Shown here: in pieces, positions 24,211-36,375 of the stretch | Numbering within the stretch: position 1 is the stretch's first letter | How the letters are laid out: every line of letters starts with the position of its first letter | Source of the DNA: Cerrena zonata | Taxonomy: Eukaryota > Basidiomycota > Agaricomycetes > Polyporales > Cerrenaceae | Assembly: GCA_038087015.1 (NCBI GenBank) | Contig: JASBNA010000006.1 | Coordinates: forward strand, 372,001 to 436,000 | DNA length: 64,000 nucleotides | Direction: 5' to 3' | Position numbers and translations under genes: made by a program | The notes under the pieces: model-generated | Databases searched by the model: none | What the model was told of the DNA's origin: nothing | What the model saw: the letters and a program-made list of their open reading frames with translations, nothing else

Positions 24211-25452
24211 CTTGTTTGATAAGTAGAGTAGTTGATGAGGTATCGATTGGTTGTCGATGTTGAGACCAAGTTGATTGCCTTGCAGGCATTTTATACCTCA
24301 AAGAAGGGTGTGGTTTCCAATACCCACTTCGTTAAACTTAAAGTTCGGACCATGTCCCGCCCCAGTGAATTTTGTGAAATGAAGAAACGTCATAGGCTTT
24401 GACACCCTAATCCCCCTGGAATATTACCATCTTGATGTACGCCAATTGGTAATGTATGCAATTTCCCCTTGCAGCATAGCCAAATGTTGCTACTACAATG
24501 TCTTGACATCGGATCATGCATCACGGATAGGATTTTGGAGATGTCACTAGACCTTTGCAAAATGAAGCTGCATTATGTCGAACAGGATCAGTGAGCGCCA
24601 TATGCCAGCGGAAGACAAATCCTCACTTGGAAATGCGAACAGCCTGAGGTTCCTCGTGTCACAGTTCAAGATCGAGGAACGTTTCTCCTTCAAGAGCAGG
24701 TAGTATAAAGAGATCCCCATGGGAGCTCAGGGTCGGAGGTATAATATTTGCGAAACGAGGAAGGCGATTATGGAGTTAAAAGTCTGTTCGCGGTAATTTT
24801 TGACGGCTCGGTTCTGAATACTAAGCGCGAAGACTCGTCAGTAGAATGAAGAATGTTAGGGGGATATACCTATGAAATTTACATTGCACGAACTCCGTTG
24901 AACCTGTCCGCTCAATGAACGGATTTCCATCATTTGAAGTCTAGGAAGGTTATCATACCGCGTTCTTAGGCTGGTGAGACGCTTAGGAGGAGGCTGAACA
25001 GTTGACACCGATGCAATTTGCCAGTGGACCCTCGGTCGTACTAGGTCTGACTCGGCATATAGCCCCTCGATGCGGATTTAACACAGAATAAAACTCCGTG
25101 GTTCGTCGGGGGTTCATATTTGGGTTTGGAGCGGTGTCCAAACGGGGTAATAGCCATTCAAAAATGCCTAAACTGCGCTTTTAGAAGTCAATCTAATCTT
25201 CAGAATAGCTCGACCAATGACGCCGTAATAATAGAGGCAATGTATTGTGGAGTTGTGTAGACAGCGATGCTGAGTTGTTGGGGCACATGAATGATGGAGG
25301 TAAGAAAATGAAATCACAGGAATGGATAAAACTGGTAGAACGGCATTTTCCAACCAGTGAATAATAGGTCTCGGAGATCTGAAAAGCTAGATTAGCGAGT
25401 AATTCGCGCTGGAGGAGTAAATCATCACCTTGCGTACGCTTTTTTGAACATC
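24211..25452. other. Intergenic region of about 1.2 kb
   Basis: I find no convincing gene, repeat or RNA here. It holds the promoter of the glycopeptide gene and the 3' flank of the NmrA-like gene. Confidence 0.4.
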
Positions 25453-26706
25453 TCACAACCCAGAAACTATTTCTTTTCGAGGTCGTATCATATGTCCGTC
25501 CTCCACATTCTTCAACAAATGATGCTCAGCCATACCGATATAGTCTTTGTCCCGCATCCAGGTTTCCAACGTATGCCCGTCCGGATTGAGCTTTCTGATC
25601 CAATCGATATCAAAATGCAAAATGTCATCGCGCCACATCTTCCACCAAGCCGTGAAATTCTTTCTCCAGGTCGTCGTTTCTGTCGTAGCAGTTCCTTGTC
25701 TCCATATATCGTTGGCCAACGGGACGTCGGCATTCTCAAAATTGTTGAACCATTCATCAATAGTCTGATGGACAACAACTGCCTTGTCCCCTGTGACCTT
25801 TTGATATGTCTCTATCAAATAGTCCCACCCGACTATATCGCTGGTCACCCTTAGGTCTTGACCAGATGTCTCGGTACGATGGTCGAAAATGTAGCGAGCG
25901 AAGAACCCAAGATCGGACAAAGCAATCATCGGAACATGGCCTTGACCGACAGGTGTGGCGAAGACAACAGTGCCATCGTCCCGTTTGTTCAGAGGACCGA
26001 ACATTATCTAGGGAATATGATGTCATTTTTTTCTGAATACGACTTAATGTCAGACAGACTATATGACTGACGCTTTGTAACATATCCATGTAGGGAGTAG
26101 TAGTAAGTTGACTCCACACAAAGCCACTCTCGGTTGGGTCAGATAGTTGGAGCTTCAAAAACTCTCCGACTCGACCTTTGCCATCTTGATGTTCGCAGCG
26201 GTATTCGGGATTGTAATCAACAATCTGAGATCATGTGTGTGAGAGCCTGAGAATGATCCCGAGCCCACAAAAAACACTCACTTTGGCGATATAGTCAAGG
26301 TTGCTCCAGACATAGTGTCTGATAGTCGGAACTTGTTTGGCAAGTTCATATATACGAATGCCAGCGTAGATTTCCCTCTCTTCGCCGACGGTAAAACCAT
26401 CGGTATTGACGAATACCCCGTACGTCCCTTGCATAGCGGCAATCACGGAAGGAAAGTTGTTGAATGCGCCTTATACGAGATTTGTTAGACACTCGTGTAT
26501 CGAATACATGTCAACTCACCCTTTACTACTTCTACTCCTCTGGCCGAAAGTTCCTTGGCACGACGACTTTCAGGATCACGGGTGAGAGCGCGGACGGCGT
26601 ACGGAGACTGCAAAACATCGTCGGAAGGAGCTAGCAAGGCATCCACGACAGCCATCCCTTGGGCACCAGTAGCACCAATGACGAGAACGAGTTTGTTGGC
26701 AGACAT
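25453..26706 (-). CDS. NmrA-like NAD(P)-binding Rossmann protein
   Basis: The start MSANKLVLVIGATGAQG carries the GxxGxxG dinucleotide motif. Later exons give VRALTRDPESRRAKEL, AMQGTYGVFVNTDGFT, IYELAKQVPTIRHYVWSNLDY and then YNPEYRCEHQDGKGRVGEFL. The last long exon, ending RKEIVSGL, holds GQGHVPMIALSDLG and YQKVTGDKAVV. This is the atypical short-chain dehydrogenase group typified by NmrA and HSCARG, which sense NAD(P) redox state or act as reductases. The usual catalytic Tyr-Lys pair is not evident, as in NmrA. Four exons or so, about 350 residues, likely cytosolic. No functional link to neighbours is visible. Confidence 0.85.
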
Positions 26707-28237
26707 TTTTAAATTGTGAGAGGAGAGTAGGGACGGTCGTAGTTAATAACAAGCCATGTTATATAGGATATAGGGAATAAAGGATCATAGGTGTGGTGTA
26801 ACTTTGTATCAAGCTTCTAGTCAGTCAAAGCAAAACGCGATTTGTGAGGAACAACGCCGTCGGTATGATTGAAAATCACACCGGAGAGGACTTTGTTTGT
26901 AACGAAACAACCAACCTTTTCACACCTCGCCCGAGAAGCATGACACTCATATCGTGGCGACTAGTTAAGCCCGAAGGTGGGAGTAATGCAACATCAAGGT
27001 CCTATCATACCAGTGAATATCAGGTAACTAAATACAGCGCGCCGGGAGGGCTTGAGAGGTACTAAAACATGAAAAAGCCTCAATGATAACTGTTTAGTAG
27101 GTGACCTGAACGAACACACTCACCAGAAACGACCACCAGCAAGGTTAATACCAAGACAGAAAGCCAGTCACGTCCTGTCTTTCCAGCCCTTCGACGAGTC
27201 CTTCTCAGGCTACAGGTATGTTTTCGTGTCTTTTTTACGATTAGTTGTGGGCCATAGCCATTGTCAGATGTTTGGGTCTGATCATCGAAGAGGTTTACAT
27301 GAAAAAGAAAATGGTTTTGAACTAGTTTTGAACGGTGTGAACCCACGCGGTGACGGTGCGAAAATATGTGAGCGCTTACACGGCTTCTTGAACTAAACTC
27401 GAAACCATGACCAGTGAATATTTGTATTGCTGACTTCCACAGGAACATGTTCGTATTCAAGCTACAGCTGATTTCAAATCGATAGTTCTCACAATGACAT
27501 CAACTCTCAGCTGGCAGAATGCGGCTTCGCTTCTTTCCAGGTCAGCGAAAACATCTGCGAGACGGATGAAAGTCGATGAAGTTTAAGTCGACCATGACTG
27601 GTCTCGCGATGTGCCCTATCGGGATTTTCTGCGAAGCATTATCGATGGTTCGAAACCGAACGTAGGAGGCAGAGCCTGTCGCTCGGCTAGTAGCTATTCT
27701 TTGGCAACATGTCTCATATAGTAGATTACTATGTGGCTGGAATAAATGCTAGTAGTCAATATGATCATTTTTTGAGCGTATGTGAAGGGATACCTTATAC
27801 TTGAAGCTATGGTCGCTATTAGCATCCTCCAGTCATGGTGCTACGATTAACTCGTGCTGCGTTCCGTGTTTTCTATGGCTTCGTGTCACCCCATCATATC
27901 CGAATCGTACAGGTAGCTTTAGTGTCTTTTCCTCACTCACTAATGTATTTTACAAGAGAATCACCCTCTTATGCGTCTTTGTATATTAACTGAGGTCATT
28001 GGTCCATTTGCTTGAAAGGAAGCGCCCCTTCAAGCTGTTGAAGTCGAGTAACTAGAGCTGCCTAAATTGGATGTGCACGCAAAATCCCGAAACTCATGAA
28101 CATGGACGGGGACATCCCACATGCAACCCAACTCCTCCTAACTTCCTTCTGTCCACGACGCTGCCCGCCACAGTCGCTATCGGATTATCTATCCTCACTT
28201 CCTCCTCACCGTTGGGCTCAACATTGCCCAAGGGACA
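26707..28237. other. Intergenic region of about 1.5 kb
   Basis: Open frames at 26844-27065 (plus) and 27080-27460 (minus) lack recognisable domains, and the latter only shows one hydrophobic stretch. I do not call genes here. The last part is promoter for the sirtuin. Confidence 0.4.
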
Positions 28238-30888
28238 ATGCCAACTACTTATGTCCCTCTCGAGCCGTCGTCACCGTTCCCTTCTTCGCCCAGCTTTCTG
28301 ACGCCGTCGTCAGACCCGGAAGCGCATTTGAAGAAAGTGATAAAGAGTATTTTAAGGGCAAAGCATATTGCGGTAGTATGCGGTATGTTCTAACATTATG
28401 TGTTACTTTCAGACCAGGTGACCCAATCATAAACGTGCTTTTAGGTGCCGGCATCAGTGTCCAAGCTGGCATACCGGATTTTAGGTCTCAGGACGGTTTA
28501 TTCCAAAGCTTGAAGAAAGATAATCCCACCTTGTCCTCTGGTAAGGATCTCTTCGATGCTTCAGTATTTAATGTGAGTTGTTTGTCTCTCATCTTGACGT
28601 TCTCCGCATCGCTTGAAGCATTTGTCTCAGCCAGTCTTTATTCTTTTTTCGAGTTGCCAGCGGGGTACTCCTAAGCAATTCGCTTGGCCATCCCCTCGGC
28701 ATACATTGTCGCTTCGAGCCAACTCTTTGTAGCTTCGAATGCTTGATCCTCCCCTCCTGAACGTGTGTTTATATTCAGGAAACGCTGTCCGTGCATCGGA
28801 CTGACGTATAATACCGACCTGGCGGTATTCGAGCTGGGGGAAAGCTCGGAGGTCACCATGGGTTGCTCTCGAGTAACCATGCTTCCATTCTCACCGTTTT
28901 CGGGCTTCTTACGAGAAGGACGTAAGCTACCAGCACCTCCATCTGCGTCATTTAATTACGGTGGTCTTCGATGTGCCTAGACATCTCGCTGATAATGTCC
29001 CGTGGTATTCCTTTCGTCTTGCTGATCAATTATATGCATATGACAGTCTGAAGCCACGACATCATTATTCTGTCAAATGATCGCTCAGCTCTCCGAACTC
29101 TCCAAGTCGGCCACACCAACAGCATTCCACAATCTGCTTCGTACTCTGGACGACAGAGGTCGCTTGCTACGTGTCTACACCCAGAATATTGACGCTCTGG
29201 AACACAAAACCGGGTTAACCTTTGGCGTCCCTGAACTAGATGGAGGTAAACCGGCCAAACCTAGGTCTAGTAAAGGCAAGGCAGGATATCCCAACATTGA
29301 AACTACTGTCAATGCTATCGATACTAGTCTGGAGCCTCAGGATAACCTTTTATCGGCAAATTTGGACCTAACTTCTGATACTCCGCCCTTAAATATACCC
29401 TCTACTAGCAGACTTCCCACTCCACCACTTGAAACACCTCGTTGTATTCCACTCCATGGGACGCTTCAATCGATGCACTGCCAACTCTGCTTACACTCAT
29501 TTCCACTGTTACCTTACCTGTCATCTCTTGCTTCAGGATACCCTCCTCATTGCCCCGAATGCACGGCCGTGGAAAAGACTCGACAATTAGTCGGTAAACG
29601 TTCCCGCGGTATAGGAAAATTGCGACCGAGCGTGGTGCTATACAACGAAATGCACAAGGACGGAGAGGAAGTGGGCGAAGTGGTGAGAAAGGATTTAGTT
29701 GGGCTGGGGAGTAAGGGCAAAGGGAAAACCAGGGCAGGGGCGGATTTGTTGTTGGTTGTGGGGACGAGTTTGAGGGTTCCTGGGACCAAGAGAATTGTGA
29801 GGGAGTTCTCGAAGGCCGTCAGGTCAAGAGATAATCCAACAAACACTGGCGCCTCTGGTTCTGAGTCCTCAGGCAGCGCTTCGAAGTCTTCGACAGGGCT
29901 TATTACGCCAACGCCGTCGCCCCGCCGTACTCCTTCGATGGACGATGAGTCTCCGATTCGGACCATCTACCTTAACCTTGATTTCCCAGTCCCGACTCGT
30001 GAGTGGGAAGGAGTGTTTGATATCTGGGTGGGTGGGGATGCGCAGAGTTTCGCAAGGCTTGTGGAACAGGAGATTGAGACGGAGGAACGGGAGAAGGTAC
30101 TTGCTGCCCAGAGGAAGCTGGATGCTGCCGAAGCAAGGAGGAAGATTAAGGAGGCGAAGGAGAGGAAGAAGGCGAAGGCAGAGTCGCTAAAGATCGAGAA
30201 TAATAAATCCAAGGGGAAGGGAAAGAAGAAGGCGGACGTTAAAGGGAGAGGAAAGGGGAAGGAGACGAAGAAGACGGTAAACTCAAGAAAACGGAAAACT
30301 ATCGCCAGTAATAGTGTGACCAGATTAAACAAGCAGCGTAAGGAGACCGGACCTTTGACCATCACGTTACCCGCCCGTCGTGCACGTACTGGGATACCAG
30401 AGGTCGTTGTTAAGCCTCGAGCCTTTGTGTCATCTCATCAACCAATCCAGCTGCAATCCTACCCAGAGATGCCGTCATCCCCTCTTACACCAATATCTTC
30501 GTCGTCCTCGCCTTCATCTTGGAGTCGAAGAGAAAGGTCCATGTCTTGCACAGGTTATCCCTCACCACCTCCATCTCAGAGACAGACTCAGTCTGCCTTG
30601 AGTCCCGCCCAGGGGAGGCCGGATTGTGTATTTGGCCCGTTGAGCGACTCTGATAGTGATGTTGGCATGCGTCAAGAGGATACGGAGATGGACCGGGAGG
30701 ACGAGTCCGAGTCCGAGGAAGCTCAGGTAAAAGAACATATCCTCGCAGAGCCAGATTCTCCTTCCCCATCGATACCCTCTTTCTCTCCAATAAGAAGAGT
30801 TGTTACGCCTCCTATATCTCAGAACTATGTTGACGAGGCCCACCAGTACGGATTACGCTCTCCGTTCCCTACATCCGCGATACGATAA
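28238..30888 (+). CDS. Sirtuin (Sir2 family, Hst3/Hst4-like) NAD-dependent deacetylase
   Basis: Three exons, 28238-28382, 28445-28572 and 29047-30888, join in frame to 704 residues. The start MPTTYVPLEPSSP leads to AKHIAVVCGAGISVQAG and IPDFRSQDGLFQ (NAD-binding loop). YTQNIDALEHKTGL, the catalytic His in PLHGTLQSMHC, a zinc-binding set of four Cys (CQLC...CPEC), RPSVVLYNE and LLLVVGTSLRVPG follow. In Hst3/Hst4 enzymes this fold removes acetyl from histone H3 Lys56 in chromatin, and the closeness to that class is my reading. About 70 residues are inserted between HKTGL and the catalytic His. The last 250 residues are Lys/Glu-rich, then Ser/Pro-rich and acidic, with likely nuclear-localisation signals. 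The intron 28573-29046 is unusually long. Confidence 0.9.
28573..29046 (+). other. Unusually long (474 bp) intron in the sirtuin gene
   Basis: The donor GTGAGT follows SVFN, and the acceptor ATGACAG precedes SEATTSLFCQ. The flanks match the sirtuin fold. Most introns here are 46-62 bp. A reverse-strand open stretch (28671-28880, with FEATKSWLEATMYAEGMAKR) looks protein-like and may be a captured fragment. Confidence 0.65.
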
Positions 30889-31330
30889 GGTGCTTTCGAC
30901 AGTACTAATTTCTATTGCTGCATTTTTCTTCGCCTCATATTCTTGCATACTTCCATCGGACTCTCAGGTTCACAAATAACAGTTGGTTCATGATGACTTT
31001 TACATCGAACCTTTGTAGTATCAGTTCATTCATGTCTTATAGATTTTTATTCTTATTGCGTTTGTATGGTTAGTGTATTTTTTGTTACTACTCCGCTCCA
31101 AGATATAATATCCCGATCTTGCCATAATATTTCTTCTATGAGCTTTGGTTAAAACTTTAATTGAGCTATTGCCACAGTGTTGTCAAAGCGAACTATTTAT
31201 CAAAAGTATCATTGCTGACGCGGCTGTTTGGGCGCTTACCTTTATTGACGCGTTCCCACTTCCTGCTAACTCTTTCTCTACCGTCAACATTTCATTACAG
31301 TTACATTCAAACATCCCAGAGTATCTCATA
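30889..31330. other. Intergenic region before SEM1
   Basis: AT-rich, no gene seen; it holds the 3' flank of the sirtuin and the SEM1 promoter. Confidence 0.4.
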
Positions 31331-31783
31331 ATGTCTACAGCAGCCTCGTCGTCGAACACTGCTGAGAAGCCCGCGAAGGTCGCAGAACCTTTGCGGGAAG
31401 ACGATGCCCAACCTACATTAGGTGTACTAGAGGAGGACGATGAGTTCGAGGAATTTGCAGTAGCTGGTACGTATACTACACCCTCTAGAAGGCTTGAACG
31501 GCTTACTTATATGCTTCGTGCTCTCGAAACAATAGACTGGGACGATTCTCAAACCGACCTTGCACATCTCGGAGGTGCAGCTCCAGGAGCGGCGAAGAGC
31601 GGTGGTAACAAGCTTTGGGAGGATAACTGGGATGATGACGATATCGAAGATGATTTCAGCGTCCAACTACGGTAAGCAAATCCCTGGACTCTAACATGCT
31701 TTTGTATTCACAAGGCGGTACCGATCATATACAGAAATGAGCTAGAGAAGAAGAAAAGTACGACTGAAACGATGGAGCACTAG
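31331..31783 (+). CDS. SEM1: SEM1/DSS1, small acidic subunit of the 26S proteasome lid
   Basis: Three exons (31331-31466, 31536-31671, 31735-31783) encode 106 residues. The start is ATG at 31331 (MSTAASSSNTAEK). Two acidic blocks with aromatic residues are diagnostic: EEDDEFEEFAVADWDD and NKLWEDNWDDDDIEDDF, followed by QLRNELEKKK. DSS1 is an intrinsically disordered protein that binds Rpn3 in the proteasome lid. It also serves the TREX-2 mRNA export complex and, in many fungi and animals, BRCA2-like proteins. The splice sites are clean and both introns sit inside the conserved region. A longer upstream open frame from 31145 is in phase but lacks family similarity, so the ATG at 31331 is preferred. 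Confidence 0.95.
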
Positions 31784-32611
31784 TCTCTTGTTCGCTGTTC
31801 TCGATCCCCATTGTACACATATCCCTCTGATTTGCTATCGATTACACCTTTCTCTGGAATCAGTTCTACGTATGCATGAGATGATACTGGTGATATGCGT
31901 TGGAATGGCTACTAATCATCCTCATTCCCCATTAGAAGGTGAATGCTTCATTATCTCATGCTAATGGTTATCTAGGTCACACCAACCCTTTCTGGGGAAC
32001 TTATAGGCTCTTACTCAACGTATGCACCGACCCCGATCCAGAATCTGCGAAACAAACCACATAATATCTTGGATACGCGGCCTCATAATCAATTTCTCAA
32101 TAATTTCTCAAAGGAACGAAAGATGAGCTCGGGCAAAGGTGCCATTCCATGAAACACGCATAATACAATTGCAAGTGAAGAAACCTCTCCCCCATCGTCA
32201 GCCCCATATCTCTCCCAAACCATCAAACCCAAACCCGTTACTTCCTACAACCGAAAGTAAATGTCAGCCCAGGTTAAAAAATCAAGGCAAGACGAAGTAA
32301 CATACAGGGTCATCCATCGTGGAAGACGTTTTCCATTGGGTCTTGGTCCTCGTTGCTTGTGTCCCGTCTTGTGTCCCATCTTGAGTCCCATCTTGAATTC
32401 TTCTGTCGAACACCAGCTAGAGAACAAAAAGAAGAAACGGTTAGCCATGCTCCTCAATCAAGTAGAGCAACTTAGTTCTGGTTCCATGTCTGCGTCGACG
32501 TCCTCATCCTCGGTCTTCTCCTGGTCTTCTCCTATCCTGGTCTTGATCCTTAGTCCCATCTTGAAGTCCCATCTTGAAGTCCCGGTCTTGCCGTCCTCTT
32601 CTTGCCGTCCT
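31784..32611. other. Region downstream of the first small unknown gene, start of duplicated segment
   Basis: From about 32000 this matches 37650 onward. On the minus strand it contains conserved acceptor-like sites (TTCTCTAG near 32420, GGTTGTAG near 32245), so the small gene at 32612 may have spliced 3' UTR here. A GTCCCATCTTGAA-type 13 bp repeat lies near 32367-32395 and 32553-32585. Confidence 0.5.
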
Positions 32612-33067
32612 CTAGTCGCCTCGGATAACATCTAGAATATGGTTGCGGTGCTCCTGCATTTCGAATCCCTCCATACGGTACTTGATGACGTCCAGACGGG
32701 CGGCCATGTCCAAGGGGATCAGGAACATGTGGTGCTTGTGTCCGAGCTGTCTGTCGTCTTCGTCGATGGGGTCGGTAGCGGTGAGGCGAGCGCGTGCGGT
32801 GAACATTTTGTACTCGTGAAGAGTGAGGTCTTCCTCTAATCGGATCCGGGAGGAAGCGCCGGGTGAAGAAGGGGGAGTGTCGGTGGAAGTAGAGGTGAAA
32901 GTCGAAGTGGAGGTGGAGGTGGAAATGGAGGTGGATGGTGATGAAGGCTGGGGGCCAGTAGGAAGGGGAGTGGGCTCCCAGTGGTGAGGAGCGAGCTGGA
33001 AGACAAGAGGGCCGGCCTGCTTGGTCTTCTTGCTGAAGATGGTGGTGAGCTTGTTGGAGAAGTGCAT
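32612..33067 (-). CDS. Unknown small protein, copy 1 of a tandem-duplicated pair
   Basis: A single uninterrupted frame of 151 residues starts MHFSNKLTTIFSKKTK. It has a central Ser/Thr/Pro-rich stretch (STSISTSTSTSTF). It ends with a conserved part rich in His and acidic residues: LEEDLTLHEYKMFTARA, DEDDRQLGHKHHMFLIPLDM, and RMEGFEMQEHRNHILDVIRGD. I do not recognise a family. The paralogue at 38270-38713 is almost identical except for length of the Ser/Thr run (151 against 147 residues). Conservation outside that run suggests both are under selection, so it is probably a real gene. It sits upstream of the Git1-like transporter in each repeat. No signal peptide or membrane segment is seen. Confidence 0.7.
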   Translation of the reverse strand: MHFSNKLTTIFSKKTKQAGPLVFQLAPHHWEPTPLPTGPQPSSPSTSISTSTSTSTFTSTSTDTPPSSPGASSRIRLEEDLTLHEYKMFTARARLTATDPIDEDDRQLGHKHHMFLIPLDMAARLDVIKYRMEGFEMQEHRNHILDVIRGD

Positions 33068-33928
33068 TGTGATATAAAGATGTGAATGCGGGTTAGGCAG
33101 ATGATGGTATGTGATGGTATGTGTGAAAGATAGGTGAGGACGGAGGAGATGTGAGGCGGGGTCTTATGTATGGGCAGGACTAACGAGGCTGACCACTGGA
33201 TTTTAGCTTGGACTGTTTGCCGTTGCCAGCCTCTTCCGCGAAAAGAAACACAACACGGACACGCAGAGGTAGCTGCTTCAGCTGTATTGGGGTTGAAAGC
33301 TGGTCGGGTTTGGGACGGGTCCGCTACGTTGAAGAGCAGTCAAGAATAATCTGAAAGTCTAACATCGTAATGCAATCGTGTTTTATTGGTACTTTCTGAC
33401 CAAGATTGTATGCAGACATTCCTCTACGATATCACTAACGATTGGATAACATATATGCTCACTATGCACTCAGTACAGCATCTTCGAGTTAAGCATGCTA
33501 TTCAAGAATCGAGAAGCAAGCGCTCATTGTCAAAATGGCGGACCCGGCTGGGTAGGCTTGGATGATGCCTATACAGGCTGTGGGACTTGAAGAAGTGGGG
33601 GATGGGGAGAATGACTACATAGTTTTAAGTTTTGTGAAGGAGAACAGGATCATCAAATTCCGGGACACCATGTATAGCACATACAGTCGACGGGGCGATA
33701 TGGTTTTCGAATCCAATATGCGGGAATTGTGGGTATGATTATTACAGTAACCGGTAGAATTCTACCCAACTCATGCAAAAACAAAATCACTAGTATTACA
33801 TAGATGGTTCGTTGTGTCATTAAAGTGGCCAAGGGTCTGATAGTCATGATTGATTCGTACGGTATGATGGAGCAATAGAAGAAACTTCACTATCCCGAGA
33901 TGCATAGAAGAAACGCAAAACAGGGAGT
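33068..33928. other. Intergenic region between small gene and transporter 1
   Basis: No gene seen. It is shared in diverged form with 38714-39500 in the second copy. Confidence 0.4.
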
Positions 33929-36375
33929 CTAGACAGCAGCAGTCTTTTCTTCAACCTGTTCAGCCTCCTTGATATTTGTATCTGAATGAGAATGTGCACT
34001 CGCTACTGAAGCGGTGTCATTGAGAAGACCCATTTGTGATGTATCGAAACCGTGTGCTTCGAGATATTCACGGAACTAAGAAACCATATTTCAGCTCGTC
34101 GGTTGGCAGTTTGGGGTAGGGTGGACGTACCGCAATATCTTCGTTGATCATTCCGTCGTGATCGAGAGGCTTGACGAGGAAGAATACCGTGAGAGCACTC
34201 AGAACGGCAAGACCTACAGACAAGTTAGAATCTCTCAATCAGCCATGAAACCGAGGTGGGTGTAATGAACGTACCACTTCCAACCCAGAATGGCCCAGTG
34301 TTACCTTTTGTACTTGTAGGTCCGCCGAAAGCTATCCGTATAATCATTAGCTTAGATTTCGTGCAAACACGAAAGTCACGTACCATCAATGATAGGTGGG
34401 AAAGCCCAAGTACCGACGAATGCACCAACCTTTCCAATAGCAGCAGCCGCACCATAGAATTGACCTCGCACGGCAGTTGGTCCAGACTTAGCTGCGAGCA
34501 TACCAAGGCAATTACCTGGACCAAATTCACCGAAAGAAAGGAAAATGCCGTACACAACGGCAAAGGCTCCAATGTTTTTGGTCAGACTGCAAATATGATC
34601 TTCAAAAATCCGAACGAGAGTAGACGCAAGTTTTAAGGAGCTTACTGTGTGTAAAGGCCGCTCATGATAAACCCGATAACGGCCTGAGCGAGTAGACCGC
34701 TGATCATGGTCCACTTAGGGCCAAGGTAGTCGACGACGAGAGCACCGATGAGGGTACCAGGCATGTTAAACAGGCTAGAGCGCAGATGATACTTGACATC
34801 AGACAGTAGTACGGGTAGAGGTATGAAACTATACTTACTTGATAACGACGGCCCATCCGAGGACAACAGGAAGTGAGTCATCTCCATGAGTGATGCTACG
34901 GTCAATTTGTAAATATTGTATGTCGATGAGGAAAGTCAAGGGTACACAGAATAAACGCACTTATCCACAACAGTCGAAGAATAAATGCCGAACTAGCAAA
35001 TTAAGCAGATAAATACCAGAAAACGATCACCCGTAGCCACATTCAATATACTCACTGGGTATGTAATGAAATCATAAAGGAACCACGACAACGAAATGCC
35101 TGTGAACGGGATCCAATAACGTTTCAAAATCAGCCAATACGGCGTCTTGACCCTGGCCATTGAGTTCTTTTTGTAGTGACTCGGCTCGTCCATCTTCAAT
35201 CGCCAGATGAAGACGGCAACGGCGGGGACGACACCTAAACCAAGTGAGATTCTCCATACAGCACGGAGGTGGTTTTCACCGAAACTAGATTTGCAAATTA
35301 GATATCGGGGTATGTTGATAAATTTGAAATTGTGGGGGAACATACATCCAGAAAAGCACCAAAGGTACGAAAGCTGAGACGACGAAACCGAAATCGATCA
35401 TAGAGTCTGCAGGGATGTCAATCAAGAATCAGATCTAAGTTATAGGGTGCGACGAGGCGATGACTTACTAGTGGCAAGGGCGAACCACCTATGTTGGGCA
35501 TTTTTAGCCACACCCTCTTCCTCTGACTGTTCAGAGGCAGCGACTGAGCCACAGGGATATTCCGCCCCGATACCGATTCCGAGCAAAAAGCTAAAAGAGG
35601 AATATTTGTCAAATATTGAGCTCTGGATAGGTTCTTTAGAACATACCGGCATGCACTAAGCATAGCAAGCATTCCGTGCAAACTATGGTGCGCACCACTC
35701 GAAGCTGCCGAAAGGAGGGAGAAGAACGCCACAATACCAGTAGCGGTCATCTGTCAAATAACGGTGTTATTAGTATCTTCATATTTGTATCCTCACTACT
35801 CCAGTGGTATGAGACGCCAAGCGCGAAGATTGGAGTACCCAACGTGTATCTGGACTCGGAGACGATGTCGATGCACAGGAATAGACATACCATACCAAAC
35901 TTTCGTCCGAGTCTATCAGAGAGATATCCAAATGATAACATGCCGACAATGGTACCGGCAAAGACTAGACTGTTCAGAACATCGCTATAATGGTTGGCAG
36001 AAACGGCTTCAGCACCATATACACGCCTCAGAACTTGGAAAATATCGTTGAGCAACCGGGATTATGTTAGACAGGAGTCTCAAAACATACTCGTGTTAAC
36101 TATGAAGTTCGAGTGAGATGGAGTTATAGTTCGAATTTAGAAAGCTACATACCATTAGAAAGAACACCATTAGCATAACCTAAAACGGACCCCAGTTCAG
36201 TATACTACCAATCTTCTATGCAGAAAACCATACATACCATCAGAGAACAACGCGGTCCCACATCTATCGAGGATTTGGAGTCAAACGTGAGAATGTCCAT
36301 CTAGAATCATGGAAGAACAACTTACGCGAAAATAAGGGAGACTTGGTAGAGTTTGGATCGTTTTTGGGCAGCCAT
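33929..36375 (-). CDS. MFS transporter, Git1-like (glycerophosphodiester/phosphate:H+ symporter type), copy 1
   Basis: About ten short-intron-separated exons run from ATG 36373-36375 ([17 protein letters not shown]) to TAG at 33929-33931 (EEKTAAV). Recognisable parts: [15 protein letters not shown] with the MFS GxLxDRxGRK loop, [77 protein letters not shown] and [18 protein letters not shown]. In fungi these motifs belong to the Git1/Pho84 branch of phosphate-ester or phosphate proton symporters. The exact substrate is inference. The last exon encodes an acidic cytosolic tail. No frameshift was noticed. The tandem paralogue is at 39501-41948. Confidence 0.85.

Noticed and set aside
27080..27460. 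Minus-strand frame of 126 residues with one hydrophobic stretch
   Set aside because: No domain, no good splice partners and no start context; chance is enough to explain it.
28096..28237. Longer upstream start for the sirtuin
   Set aside because: It is in another frame; the ATG at 28238 gives the frame that leads through the first splice to the conserved GAGIS motif.
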